Translations under genes and position numbers: made by a program
Notes under the pieces: generated by a model
The model's database searches: none
Told to the model about the DNA's origin: nothing
Seen by the model: only the letters and a program-made list of their open reading frames with translations
Assembly: GCA_002714255.1 (NCBI GenBank)
Contig: PAWW01000035.1
Span: forward strand, 14,470-19,963
Direction: 5' to 3'
From: Acidiferrobacteraceae bacterium
Lineage (GTDB): Bacteria > Pseudomonadota > Gammaproteobacteria > Arenicellales > UBA868
Length of the DNA: 5,494 nucleotides
In this document: positions 1 through 5,494 of the stretch, piece after piece
Position numbering within the stretch: the stretch's first letter is position 1
Layout: every line of letters begins with the position of its first letter

Positions 1-279
1 TCCATCAGCTGAATCATTTGGGGATCGCCGCGCATTGGCTGAAAAGGGGTAATCCGGTTGGCGGAAAAAGGCCGCGCAGTTTAAAGGGGGATTAGGGCCA
101 ATGTCAGTGGACGCTCGAGCGGTTTCGATGCAGGTATACGGGACAGCTTAGCTCCCGATTGCTCGGGATATGCGTTTGAGGCGGCTCGCCAGTTAATTTT
201 TGATGGTCGAAACAGCCCCAATGGTTACACCGAACCACTTCTCCACCCAGAACGTCTGCATCTGAAGGCCAGTCTCTAA
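1..279 (+). pseudogene. glcB: Decayed 3' end of malate synthase G
   Basis: Reading back from the TAA at 277-279 gives a tail with [10 protein letters not shown], then [10 protein letters not shown], then RLHLK. This matches, from memory, the C-terminus of malate synthase G, where E. coli GlcB has [25 protein letters not shown] and a basic end. Just upstream, [11 protein letters not shown] fits the family's NAGDPAYRPMA stretch. The frame is closed by TAA at 82-84 and by TGA at 40-42 and 10-12. In the third frame, positions 24-50 read GIAAHWLKRG, which resembles the family's IANWLRHG segment, so the reading frame has shifted between about 50 and 120. The intact enzyme condenses glyoxylate with acetyl-CoA to malate. 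Only the end is visible, so either the whole gene is decaying or its 3' part is a leftover from a rearrangement. Family identity is fairly sure. The exact frameshift point is not, and a sequencing error could explain one shift but less easily the several stops and weak conservation. Confidence 0.75.
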
Positions 280-335
280 CCGCTTAAGATCAATTATTAT
301 TGCGGGATTGTGAACACACCCGAGACGGTGGGTCG

Positions 336-1115
336 ATGATGGTTGAAGCCGGTATAAGACAAAGAGTACTGATCACAGCAGGCGCAGTCGGCATTGGCCG
401 GGCCATCGCGGAGGCCTTTGTTGACCAAGGTGCTGAGGTCTGGGTTGTTGATGTTGATGAAGCGAGCCTCGCTACTTGTCCCCCTGACTGGCACCGAAAT
501 TGTCTGGATGTCACTGATGAAGCGGCAGTGTTGGCTCTGTTTCAAGAGCTCGATCGCACATGGGGTGGTCTAGATGTGCTGTGTGCGAACGCAGGCATAG
601 CAGGTCCCATTGCTCCCGTGGAGGAGATCAGCCTAGCGGACTGGCGACGGTGTGTTTCTGTCAGTCTCGAAGGGGCCTTTTTGTTTGCGAGGCAAACCGC
701 ACCGATGATGAAAGTGCAGCGTTCCGGTGCTGTGGTGTTGACGTCCTCAACGGCGGGAATCTTTGGTTTTCGTCATCGTGCACCCTATGTCGCTGCCAAA
801 TGGGGTGTGATTGGACTGATGAAAACCCTGGCCAGCGAGCTTGGGCCATTCAACGTTCGTGCCAACGCGATCTGCCCGGGCCCGGTGGAGGGGAATCGAA
901 TGGAGCGTGTGCTCGAAAAAGAAGCGTTGATCCAGCAGCGCACTCGGGATGAAATTTATGCCGGTTATGCAGCGGGCGCTTCCATGCGCCGCTTTGTAAC
1001 TGCTCAGGATATCGCCGGTATGGCGGTTTTTCTTGCCAGTGACGCGGCCCGCCTGGTCAGTGGCCAGGTGATCGCGGTTGATGGCAACACAGAAAATCCG
1101 GAGTCATCCATCTGA
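336..1115 (+). CDS. Short-chain dehydrogenase/reductase (SDR) family oxidoreductase
   Basis: This is a classical SDR of 259 residues, a normal length for the family, expected to be a cytosolic NAD(P)-dependent alcohol dehydrogenase or ketone reductase. Counting from the ATG at 336, the Rossmann nucleotide-binding loop is TAGAVGIG (residues 14-21). An acidic VVDVDE follows the second strand, which usually favours NAD(H). NAG lies in CANAGIAGP, the catalytic serine in TSSTAG, and the YxxxK pair in YVAAKWG. ICPGP and a C-terminal SGQVIAVDGN close the fold. The frame is open back to a TTG at 300, but the tandem ATGs at 336 and 339 are preferred because homologues start just before the first strand and a weak GGTGGG lies upstream of them. 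The gene follows the glcB remnant by 56 bp and converges on the DUF3429 gene. The substrate cannot be read from the sequence. A role in making or using a hydroxyketone for the nearby acetoin-type complex is only a guess. Confidence 0.92.
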   Translation: MMVEAGIRQRVLITAGAVGIGRAIAEAFVDQGAEVWVVDVDEASLATCPPDWHRNCLDVTDEAAVLALFQELDRTWGGLDVLCANAGIAGPIAPVEEISLADWRRCVSVSLEGAFLFARQTAPMMKVQRSGAVVLTSSTAGIFGFRHRAPYVAAKWGVIGLMKTLASELGPFNVRANAICPGPVEGNRMERVLEKEALIQQRTRDEIYAGYAAGASMRRFVTAQDIAGMAVFLASDAARLVSGQVIAVDGNTENPESSI

Positions 1116-1117
1116 CC

Positions 1118-1134
1118 GCGCAGGGTCACTGTGC
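1118..1134 (+). other. Short stem-loop just after the SDR stop codon
   Basis: GCGCAG (1118-1123) can pair with CTGTGC (1129-1134) around the loop GGTCA, giving six pairs including one G-U. It begins two bases after the SDR stop. No T-run follows it on the plus strand, so it is not a standard intrinsic terminator. It may stabilise the 3' end of the SDR message or be chance. Confidence 0.3.
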
Positions 1135-1138
1135 CTTG

Positions 1139-1162
1139 ATAAAAATTCGGCCACTTAGGCCG
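1139..1162 (-). terminator. Intrinsic terminator of the DUF3429 gene, stop codon in the loop
   Basis: Read on the minus strand, CGGCC (1162-1158), loop TAAGT (1157-1153) and GGCCG (1152-1148) form a perfect 5-bp GC-only hairpin. It is followed by AATTTTTAT, a run of five T residues. The TAA in the loop is the stop codon of the DUF3429 gene, so terminator and coding end overlap. The stem is short but very GC-rich. On the plus strand no T-run follows, so it should act mainly on minus-strand transcription, although the hairpin also sits in the path of transcripts leaving the SDR gene. Confidence 0.65.
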
Positions 1163-1583
1163 TCGCGCTTACAAATGCGTAGATCGCGAGCAACGAACAG
1201 ACAAGCGCAGTGACACCAATACGCAGGTGCCAATAGTCAGTGTTGATCAGGCCCAGTCTCAATTGCCGTCGATCAACGAACAGCAGTCCGGCGAAGAGGA
1301 TCTCCAGCAGGACGACGCCGGTATTGGTTCTGAGCCACAACGCCAGCGCGAACACCACCAAGGCAAATCCGTTACTGGCGAGCAGGCTGACCAGATCAAG
1401 TGGTTGCAACGAGCGGCCCCATTGGGCGCCAGCCAGGAAGGCAGCGATAACCGCCGAATAACCCCATAGCCAGGCGGCGGCGTCAGCGCCGAGCAAGGTC
1501 AGCTGCTGAACATTCAGCCAGACGGCGAGTGCGAACGGTAGGGCGCCGGTTAAAGTGACAACGACAATCCAGCGATTGATCAT
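1155..1583 (-). CDS. DUF3429-like small integral membrane protein
   Basis: The product is a very hydrophobic protein of 142 residues, predicted to sit in the inner membrane with about five membrane segments, near residues 7-25, 37-55, 67-83, 87-103 and 122-140. The second segment carries GYSAVIAAFLAGAQWG. This matches the typical DUF3429 signature of an aliphatic Y-x-A-V-I stretch followed by FLxGxxWG, as I recall it. A basic loop, DRRQLRLG, and the YWHLRIGVTALV segment near the C-terminus also fit that family. The function of DUF3429 proteins is not known and nothing here adds to it. The ATG at 1583 has AAGG about eight bases upstream. The gene lies 82 bp downstream of the deaminase on the same strand, so they may share a transcript, and it ends in its own terminator. 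Assignment to the family comes from motif memory, not from a search. Confidence 0.8.
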   Translation of the reverse strand: MINRWIVVVTLTGALPFALAVWLNVQQLTLLGADAAAWLWGYSAVIAAFLAGAQWGRSLQPLDLVSLLASNGFALVVFALALWLRTNTGVVLLEILFAGLLFVDRRQLRLGLINTDYWHLRIGVTALVCSLLAIYAFVSATA

Positions 1584-1665
1584 TCTTGAGCCTTAGCTAA
1601 CATTGTCGGTCAGCGAGCGCGCGGGGCTATTCGGTTTGCTTGACATGGACTCGAACCCAACCCAG

Positions 1666-2118
1666 TTAACGAAGTTCCCACGCACTTCTCAAACGGGTGC
1701 ATTCTTCTTCTCGAATTCCGGTAGTTATGGTGATGTTTGCATTGGTCATGGCAACAAGATTCTCCACCGTATAGTCGCCGTAATTGACTTTTTTTATCAC
1801 CGTCAGCCGCGCCCCTAGGACCAGCTGTTCGATGCCGGCGGTAAGAATTGCCCAACAGCACATAGGGCAAGGTTCCAATGTTGTATACAAGGTGCAGTCA
1901 GTCAGTTTAGGCATGCCGCTATGGTCGCACGCCTGTCGGATAGCAGTCACCTCTGCATGAGCTGTGGGATCGTTGTGGATAGGGACAAGGTTTCTTCCCC
2001 GTCCAATTATTTCTCCGTCCTTGTGCCGGACAATGATCGAGCCAACCGGATTTAAGCCTGATTTGACACCAGCATGGAGCTCATCCAGAGCAATTTGCAT
2101 ATAGTCATTGTGGTTCAT
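1666..2118 (-). CDS. Cytosine/nucleoside deaminase-family zinc enzyme
   Basis: This is a protein of 150 residues in the cytidine deaminase-like fold, expected to hydrolyse an exocyclic amino group from a base, nucleoside or related ring. The zinc site is complete: H54 and the catalytic E56 in TAHAEVTAI, then C84 and C87 in LEPCPMC. The N-terminal NPVGSIIV, then GRGRN, and the TLYTTLEPC strand resemble the single-domain yeast cytosine deaminase and guanine deaminase group more than tetrameric cytidine deaminases. The tRNA adenosine deaminase TadA is less likely given the different C-terminal half. The frame stays open upstream to 2340, but the ATG at 2118 is preferred: GGAG lies seven bases before it, and the 74 extra upstream residues do not look like any domain. 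The gene is divergent from the acetoin-type operon and upstream of the DUF3429 gene. The substrate is unknown; cytosine, guanine and other aminated rings are all possible. Confidence 0.9.
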   Translation of the reverse strand: MNHNDYMQIALDELHAGVKSGLNPVGSIIVRHKDGEIIGRGRNLVPIHNDPTAHAEVTAIRQACDHSGMPKLTDCTLYTTLEPCPMCCWAILTAGIEQLVLGARLTVIKKVNYGDYTVENLVAMTNANITITTGIREEECTRLRSAWELR

Positions 2119-2125
2119 TAAGTCA

Positions 2126-2129
2126 CTCC
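2126..2129 (-). promoter_or_regulatory. Ribosome binding site that fixes the deaminase start
   Basis: The minus strand reads GGAG followed by seven bases and then ATG at 2118. The good Shine-Dalgarno match and spacing favour this start over the upstream in-frame ATG at 2340. Confidence 0.7.
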
Positions 2130-2327
2130 AGCGAGTAATTAAGACAACTGTTATAAGTGAAAGAGGACAAGCCTCCATTATTTGGTTAACAAGGATACCT
2201 GGTTTGCAGCTATGGCTAGATATAGCGAAAATTAGGGAATCATCCAAGATACCAACTTCATTATCGAACCGGGCTTTTCCGGGTGGTATGGCGTATTGAT
2301 TGGTCTCGTAGAAACGGTCAGTGGGAC

Positions 2328-2333
2328 TATAAT
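2328..2333 (+). promoter_or_regulatory. Candidate -10 box (TATAAT) for the acoABC-like operon
   Basis: A perfect TATAAT hexamer lies 53 bp upstream of the GTG start of the first operon gene, placing a transcript start near 2340 and a leader of about 45-50 nt. The expected -35 position (about 2305-2310) reads CTCGTA, far from TTGACA. TTGATT at 2296-2301 is 26 bp away, which is too far. A strong -10 with a poor -35 would suit activator-dependent expression, but this is inference. Confidence 0.45.
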
Positions 2334-2386
2334 GAAGCATGACTCGTAGTTCAGATTGTTACCACTAACGAAGTAAGTAAACATCG

Positions 2387-3379
2387 GTGTCAGTCGTTAT
2401 TGGAGAAATGCCCATCAAGTCATCCAGCTTACAAGTGCTTTACCGACAAATGTTACTGATAAGACGGGCAGAAGAACGTCTCCAGAAATTGTTTGCAGAT
2501 GGGGATGTGCCGGGATTTCTCCATCTTTCAATTGGACAGGAAGCAGTTGCTGTTGGTATCAGTTCGGTTCTTGGTGTGGCCGATACGGTTTCTTCAAACC
2601 ATCGAGGGCACGGCCATGCACTCGCCAAAGGAGTTAGTCTTTCCGGGTTTTTTGCTGAGATTTTAGGGCGTGCCGACGGCGTTTGTCGCGGCAGGGGAGG
2701 GTCAATGCATGTGGCTGATTTGTCGATCGGTATGCTGGGTGCAAATGGCATTGTTGGAGCTGGTATGCCAATCACTACTGGTAGTGCCCTGGCCTTAAAA
2801 ATGAAAGGGGCTGGGAATATCGCGGCCGTCTACTTTGGAGATGGTGCATTGGCCGAAGGGGTCATTCACGAATGCTTTAACCTGACTTCATTGTGGTCTT
2901 TGCCAGTTCTTTTTGTCTGTGAGAACAACGGGTGGTCAGAATTTAGTCCAACTGAACGTCAGTTGGCCACAAGCCTTGAAAGACTCAGTGCGGCTTTCGG
3001 CATCGCATTTGCTTCGGTCGATGGCAACGATGTAGTGGCTGTCGCTGACCAAGCGGACAAATTCGTTAACCAGATGCGTGACATGCCCAGCCCTCGTGTT
3101 ATTGAGTGCCAGACGACACGTATCAGAGGCCATTTCGAAGGAGATCCCCAGGACTATCGGAATAAAGAAGAAATGTCGATGATGTCTGAACGTGATCCAA
3201 TCGCGCGGGCGCGCTCGCAACTGTTGGCAGAAGGTCTCTCTGACGTTTGGTTTGAGCAACTGCATGCTGAGGTCGATTCAGAGATAGACGTTGCCTTAAA
3301 ACTGGCGAAGGGATCACCAGAGCCGACGAGTGATTCTCTCGTGGCAGATGTTTATACGCCAAGGCTCGGAGTCAGCTGA
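2387..3379 (+). CDS. acoA: Acetoin/2-oxoacid dehydrogenase E1 component, alpha subunit
   Basis: This is the alpha subunit of a thiamine-diphosphate E1 heterotetramer, 330 residues, normal for the AcoA/PdhA family. With the beta subunit it decarboxylates a 2-oxoacid, or cleaves acetoin, and passes the acyl unit to lipoyl-E2. The substrate-entry region has SIGQEAVAVG, then the active-site NHRGHGHALAKG (71-82), GRGGSMH (102-108) and MLGANGIVGAG. The cofactor and Mg2+ motif begins at GDG (151-153) and ends at NN (180-181). The mobile loop GHFEGDPQDYR (249-259) has the acetoin-type GHFEGD, where pyruvate dehydrogenases usually read GHSMSDP. That favours acetoin or a related substrate, but does not exclude a branched-chain or other oxoacid. 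The start is uncertain: GTG 2387 has only a poor Shine-Dalgarno, while the ATG at 2408 has GGAG just two bases away, too close. Its stop overlaps the next start by one base (TGATG). Confidence 0.92.
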   Translation: MSVVIGEMPIKSSSLQVLYRQMLLIRRAEERLQKLFADGDVPGFLHLSIGQEAVAVGISSVLGVADTVSSNHRGHGHALAKGVSLSGFFAEILGRADGVCRGRGGSMHVADLSIGMLGANGIVGAGMPITTGSALALKMKGAGNIAAVYFGDGALAEGVIHECFNLTSLWSLPVLFVCENNGWSEFSPTERQLATSLERLSAAFGIAFASVDGNDVVAVADQADKFVNQMRDMPSPRVIECQTTRIRGHFEGDPQDYRNKEEMSMMSERDPIARARSQLLAEGLSDVWFEQLHAEVDSEIDVALKLAKGSPEPTSDSLVADVYTPRLGVS

Positions 3380-4353
3380 TGCCCGAGGTGCGTTATCTGA
3401 AAGCGGTTAATCAAGCGTTGTATGACGCAATGGAAGTTGACGATAGCGTCTTCGTGATCGGGGAGGATGTTGCGGCTGCCGGAGGGCCTTTCAAAGCGAC
3501 ACGTGGGTTGCTTGAGACGTTTGGTCCTGGAAGAGTGTATGACGCGCCTATTGCTGAAGCGGTGATTGCGGGTGTCGCGGTCGGTGCCGCTATGACGGGG
3601 ATGCGACCTGTTGCTGAGATTATGTTTATGGATTTCATCACATTGGCGATGGATCAGATTGTTAACCAGGCAGCCAAAGCACGGAGCATGTTTGGTGGCC
3701 AGGCGTCACTTCCCTTGGTTATTCGTGCGCCGCACGGTGGTGGGCTTAATGCAGGGCCGCAACATTCTCAATGTTTGGAGGCATGGTTTGCGCATGTGCC
3801 GGGATTAAAAGTGGTGTGTCCGGCGAATGCAGCCGATGCATACGGTTTAATCCGTTCTGCCATCGACGATCCCGATCCGGTCATTGTTGTTGAAAACAAG
3901 ACCCTTTATGCCGCAAAGAGTGAATTGCCCGATGATCCTCAGGCAGTACCTATTGGTAAAGCGACGATTTCACGACCGGGTCGAGACGTTACTGTTGTTA
4001 CTTACGGTGCGATGGTTCGTGAGGCACTGACAGCTGCTGATCAATTAACCATTGAGGGTGTCGACATTGAAGTGCTGGATTTGCGTTCAATCCAGCCGTG
4101 GGATGAAGCAATGGTTGTTTCAAGCCTAGCACGTACACATCGCCTGGTCGTAGCGCACGAAGCAGTGGAGGCGTTTGGCGTCGGAGCAGAAGTTGTGGCC
4201 CGAATGGCCGACGTTGGATTTGATGAACTGGATGCACCCATTATTCGCGTTGGGGCACCGTTTGCTCCGTCACCGTTTGCCAAATCTCTGGAGGCCGCGT
4301 ACCGACCTGATGCGAGTGATATCGTTCGAGCGGTACGACGCACTTTAGCCTAG
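3379..4353 (+). CDS. acoB: Acetoin/2-oxoacid dehydrogenase E1 component, beta subunit
   Basis: This is the beta partner of the preceding E1-alpha, 324 residues, the usual length. The N-terminal pyrimidine-binding domain carries VFVIGEDV, then DAPIAEAVIAG with the conserved glutamate E60 that activates thiamine diphosphate. MFMDFITLAMDQIVNQAAK and GPQHSQ (126-131, active-site His129) follow. The C-terminal transketolase domain runs from about residue 195, with VTVVTYG, then VLDLRSIQPWD and VVAHEA, and ends with PFAPSPFAK and AYRPD. No key residue is missing. The ATG shares its A with the stop codon of the alpha gene, and the upstream GGAG in the end of that gene (about 3369-3372) can serve as its ribosome binding site, so the two subunits are translationally coupled, as expected for a fixed 1:1 ratio. 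The family is certain; acetoin rather than another substrate is a probable but unproved call. Confidence 0.93.
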   Translation: MPEVRYLKAVNQALYDAMEVDDSVFVIGEDVAAAGGPFKATRGLLETFGPGRVYDAPIAEAVIAGVAVGAAMTGMRPVAEIMFMDFITLAMDQIVNQAAKARSMFGGQASLPLVIRAPHGGGLNAGPQHSQCLEAWFAHVPGLKVVCPANAADAYGLIRSAIDDPDPVIVVENKTLYAAKSELPDDPQAVPIGKATISRPGRDVTVVTYGAMVREALTAADQLTIEGVDIEVLDLRSIQPWDEAMVVSSLARTHRLVVAHEAVEAFGVGAEVVARMADVGFDELDAPIIRVGAPFAPSPFAKSLEAAYRPDASDIVRAVRRTLA

Positions 4354-4486
4354 TGCTCTATAGAGTAAAGGGGCAAGGCATTCCGTATGGGTCATGGCGT
4401 GTATTGCGCTGTTTTTAATGTACCGACCTTTTACAGTTATTTCATAACGATGCTTTTACAAGCTGGTTTTCAAACAAGGGATTTAG
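4354..4486 (+). other. Spacer between E1-beta and E2 genes
   Basis: The operon opens here to 133 bp although the two E1 genes overlap. A perfect 10-bp palindrome, CTCTATAGAG, lies at 4356-4365, three bases after the beta stop. It could be a small operator or a weak processing hairpin, but it has no T-run. The middle of the spacer (about 4410-4480) is AT-rich. Apart from the small open frame listed separately and the E2 ribosome binding site AAGGG at 4476-4480, six bases before the ATG, I see nothing recognisable. Confidence 0.5.
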
Positions 4487-4497
4487 ATGGGTGTTGA
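4387..4497 (+). CDS. Possible 36-residue ORF between E1-beta and E2
   Basis: A small frame opens with ATG at 4387, with AAGG eight bases upstream, and closes at TGA 4495-4497, overlapping the start of the E2 gene by 11 bases in another frame. The peptide begins MGHGVYCAVFNV, has a hydrophobic aromatic middle and ends RDLDGC. I recognise no family. The spacing and overlap are what a coupling leader peptide would show, but a frame of this length also arises readily by chance. Confidence 0.2.
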   Translation: MGHGVYCAVFNVPTFYSYFITMLLQAGFQTRDLDGC

Positions 4498-5494
4498 TGT
4501 GCTGATGCCGCAATTGGTCATGCCGAAGCTGGGTTTGACCATGACCGAAGGTGTTCTGCTTGAGTGGCATGTAGGTGCGGGCGATGAGTTCCGTGCTGGA
4601 GACATGCTTTTCGTGGTCGAGACTGAGAAGGTTGCGAATGAGGTGCAGGCAGACATCGACGGCATCATTGATGAGTTGCTTGTTGAGGAAGGTGATATCG
4701 TTCCAGTCGGTATGCCGTTGGCAACGTTAAAAGGAGGTCGGGTTTCAGAGTTGCCAGAAAAAGTGGTTACTACTGCAGAGGCCGCGGTGTCAGCCGTTGC
4801 GATTGAGCCTCGTCAATTTGTGAAGGACAGTGATAGCAGCCGAATTGTTTCCACACCCTTAGCCCGAAAACGGGCACGAGAATTGGGGGTTGATCTTTCG
4901 CGGGTTGCAGGCAGTGGGCCGGGAGGTCGTATCAAGGTTAATGATCTTGACCACCTTGGGGATTCGGTTGCACAAGAGATGCCCAGACTGCAATCAGAGC
5001 ACGGCCTGCAAGCGCAGGAGATTAGTCCTTCCGCTGCCCGATTGGCGACCGCTAGAAGAGTGTCCGCGGCGAAAACCAATGTCCCGCATTTTTACATTAC
5101 GCAGGACGTCGAAGTCTCTGCGCTGCAGGTATTTCGGGCAACGATAAATAAACGGTCGCCAGAGATTCGGATTTCAGTCACTCATCTATTAATAAAAGCG
5201 TTGGGTGTCGCGATGGCAGAGTTACCGACCACTAATCGCATTTGGGTGGATGATAAAATTCTCGCGTTTAATCAGGTAGATATCGGAATGGTGACGGAAA
5301 CGGCAGATGGTTTGCGCGTGCCGATTATTCGCGATGCCGGTAGACGCACCTTGGAAGAGGTGGCAATCGAGGCGCGCACGCTTGCAAGTCGGGCTCAGGA
5401 CGACAGCCTGACGCAAAAGGAGGTGGGTGGTGGGTCGGTCAGCATTTCTAATGTGGGAATGTTTGGCGCGAGTAGTCTGATACCGATCATTAAT
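4487..5494 (+). CDS. acoC: Dihydrolipoamide acyltransferase (E2) of the acetoin-type complex, 3' end missing
   Basis: This is the E2 core of the complex; the first 336 residues are present and the frame is still open at the window end. The lipoyl domain (about 7-82) has the lipoylated lysine K48 in VVETEKVANEV. An Ala/Val/Glu-rich linker follows, then the peripheral-subunit-binding domain (about 120-154: STPLARKRARELGVDL, GSGPGGRI). A second linker leads into the acyltransferase domain from about 180, with VPHFYITQDVEV and then SNVGMFGASSLIPIIN, normally followed by PP. The catalytic HxxxD lies beyond the window. So this is a true acyltransferase E2, not the lipoyl-alpha/beta-hydrolase fusion also named AcoC in some bacteria. 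The start at 4487 has AAGGG six bases upstream; the in-frame ATG at 4505 gives MPQLVMPKLG, closer to the family's usual beginning, and cannot be excluded. A lipoamide dehydrogenase is needed for activity and may follow. Confidence 0.92.
   Translation, partial: MGVDVLMPQLVMPKLGLTMTEGVLLEWHVGAGDEFRAGDMLFVVETEKVANEVQADIDGIIDELLVEEGDIVPVGMPLATLKGGRVSELPEKVVTTAEAAVSAVAIEPRQFVKDSDSSRIVSTPLARKRARELGVDLSRVAGSGPGGRIKVNDLDHLGDSVAQEMPRLQSEHGLQAQEISPSAARLATARRVSAAKTNVPHFYITQDVEVSALQVFRATINKRSPEIRISVTHLLIKALGVAMAELPTTNRIWVDDKILAFNQVDIGMVTETADGLRVPIIRDAGRRTLEEVAIEARTLASRAQDDSLTQKEVGGGSVSISNVGMFGASSLIPIIN

Larger units (their letters stand above)
2119..2386. promoter_or_regulatory. Divergent intergenic region between deaminase and acoA-like genes
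   Basis: This 268-bp stretch separates two divergent genes and should hold both promoters. It is AT-richer than the flanking genes. On the minus strand a TATAAC-like box lies close to the deaminase start but has no convincing -35. Near 2272-2286 the motif CCGGG occurs twice, five bases apart (CTTTT between), a possible protein-binding spot but a weak one. I looked for a sigma-54 (-24/-12) element, common for acetoin operons. The nearest match is TGGC at 2289-2292 followed by TTGG at 2300-2303, which lacks the GC of the -12 element, so I do not call one. The minus-strand reading frame that crosses the region looks non-coding. Confidence 0.55.

Noticed and set aside
300..335. TTG start extending the SDR by 12 residues
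   Set aside because: The extra residues are polar and unlike SDR N-termini; the ATGs at 336/339 put the first beta strand where the family has it.
560..952. 130-codon frame inside the SDR gene in another frame
   Set aside because: The translation is Cys/Arg/Ser-rich and without motifs, while the SDR frame has every catalytic motif.
1227..1469. Plus-strand open frames opposite the DUF3429 gene
   Set aside because: Their Gln/Glu/Ser-rich translations are antisense shadows of the membrane protein and have no ribosome binding site or family features.
1646..1666. tRNA T-loop-like sequence GGGTTCGAGTCC on the minus strand, as a tRNA end or attachment site
   Set aside because: The flanking bases do not form the 5-bp T stem, there is no acceptor stem, anticodon arm or D arm nearby, and no integrase gene is visible.
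2289..2303. Sigma-54 promoter before acoA
   Set aside because: TGGC is present, but the -12 element reads TTGG instead of TTGC, so the essential GC is missing.
2119..2340. N-terminal extension of the deaminase by 74 residues
   Set aside because: The frame is open, but the residues look like no known domain or targeting signal, the region is the divergent control region, and a good ribosome binding site supports the start at 2118.
1..5494. CRISPR array, insertion sequence, phage or defence genes
   Set aside because: I found no spaced direct repeats, terminal inverted repeats, transposase or recognisable defence domains on either strand.

Overview
The window looks like a piece of a proteobacterial chromosome, probably gammaproteobacterial. 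The guess rests on the kinds of gene present (a malate synthase G remnant, a DUF3429 membrane protein, an acetoin-type dehydrogenase complex), on Shine-Dalgarno starts and on a GC content that looks near 50-55% by eye. No marker gene fixes the taxon.

Layout. Positions 1-279 hold the decayed 3' end of a malate synthase G gene (glcB), with stops and a frame change. Next comes a complete short-chain dehydrogenase/reductase gene (SDR, + strand, 336-1115). It converges on a two-gene minus-strand block: a small DUF3429-type membrane protein (1155-1583) and a cytosine/nucleoside-deaminase-family enzyme (1666-2118). A compact intrinsic terminator closes the DUF3429 gene, and its stop codon lies in the hairpin loop. 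A 268-bp divergent intergenic region (2119-2386) with a perfect TATAAT box separates the deaminase from a plus-strand operon running off the right edge.

The operon encodes a thiamine-diphosphate-dependent 2-oxoacid/acetoin dehydrogenase complex: E1-alpha (acoA-like, 2387-3379), E1-beta (acoB-like, 3379-4353, overlapping acoA by one base) and E2 (acoC-like, from 4487, cut by the window end). E1 would cleave and oxidise the substrate on thiamine diphosphate, and the lipoyl-lysine of E2 would carry the acyl group to CoA. A lipoamide dehydrogenase (E3) is needed but not visible here. Sequence character fits the acetoin branch best (GHFEGD loop in E1-alpha). The usual acetoin neighbours acoX and acoR are not in the window, so the substrate is inferred only.

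The SDR could in principle supply a keto or hydroxyketone substrate, and the deaminase is oriented head-to-head with the complex, but neither link is shown by the sequence. I see no CRISPR array, intact mobile element, RNA gene or clear new defence or mobile system. The least explained parts are the deaminase/aco pairing, the 133-bp break between acoB and acoC with a possible 36-codon ORF, and the decaying glcB end.
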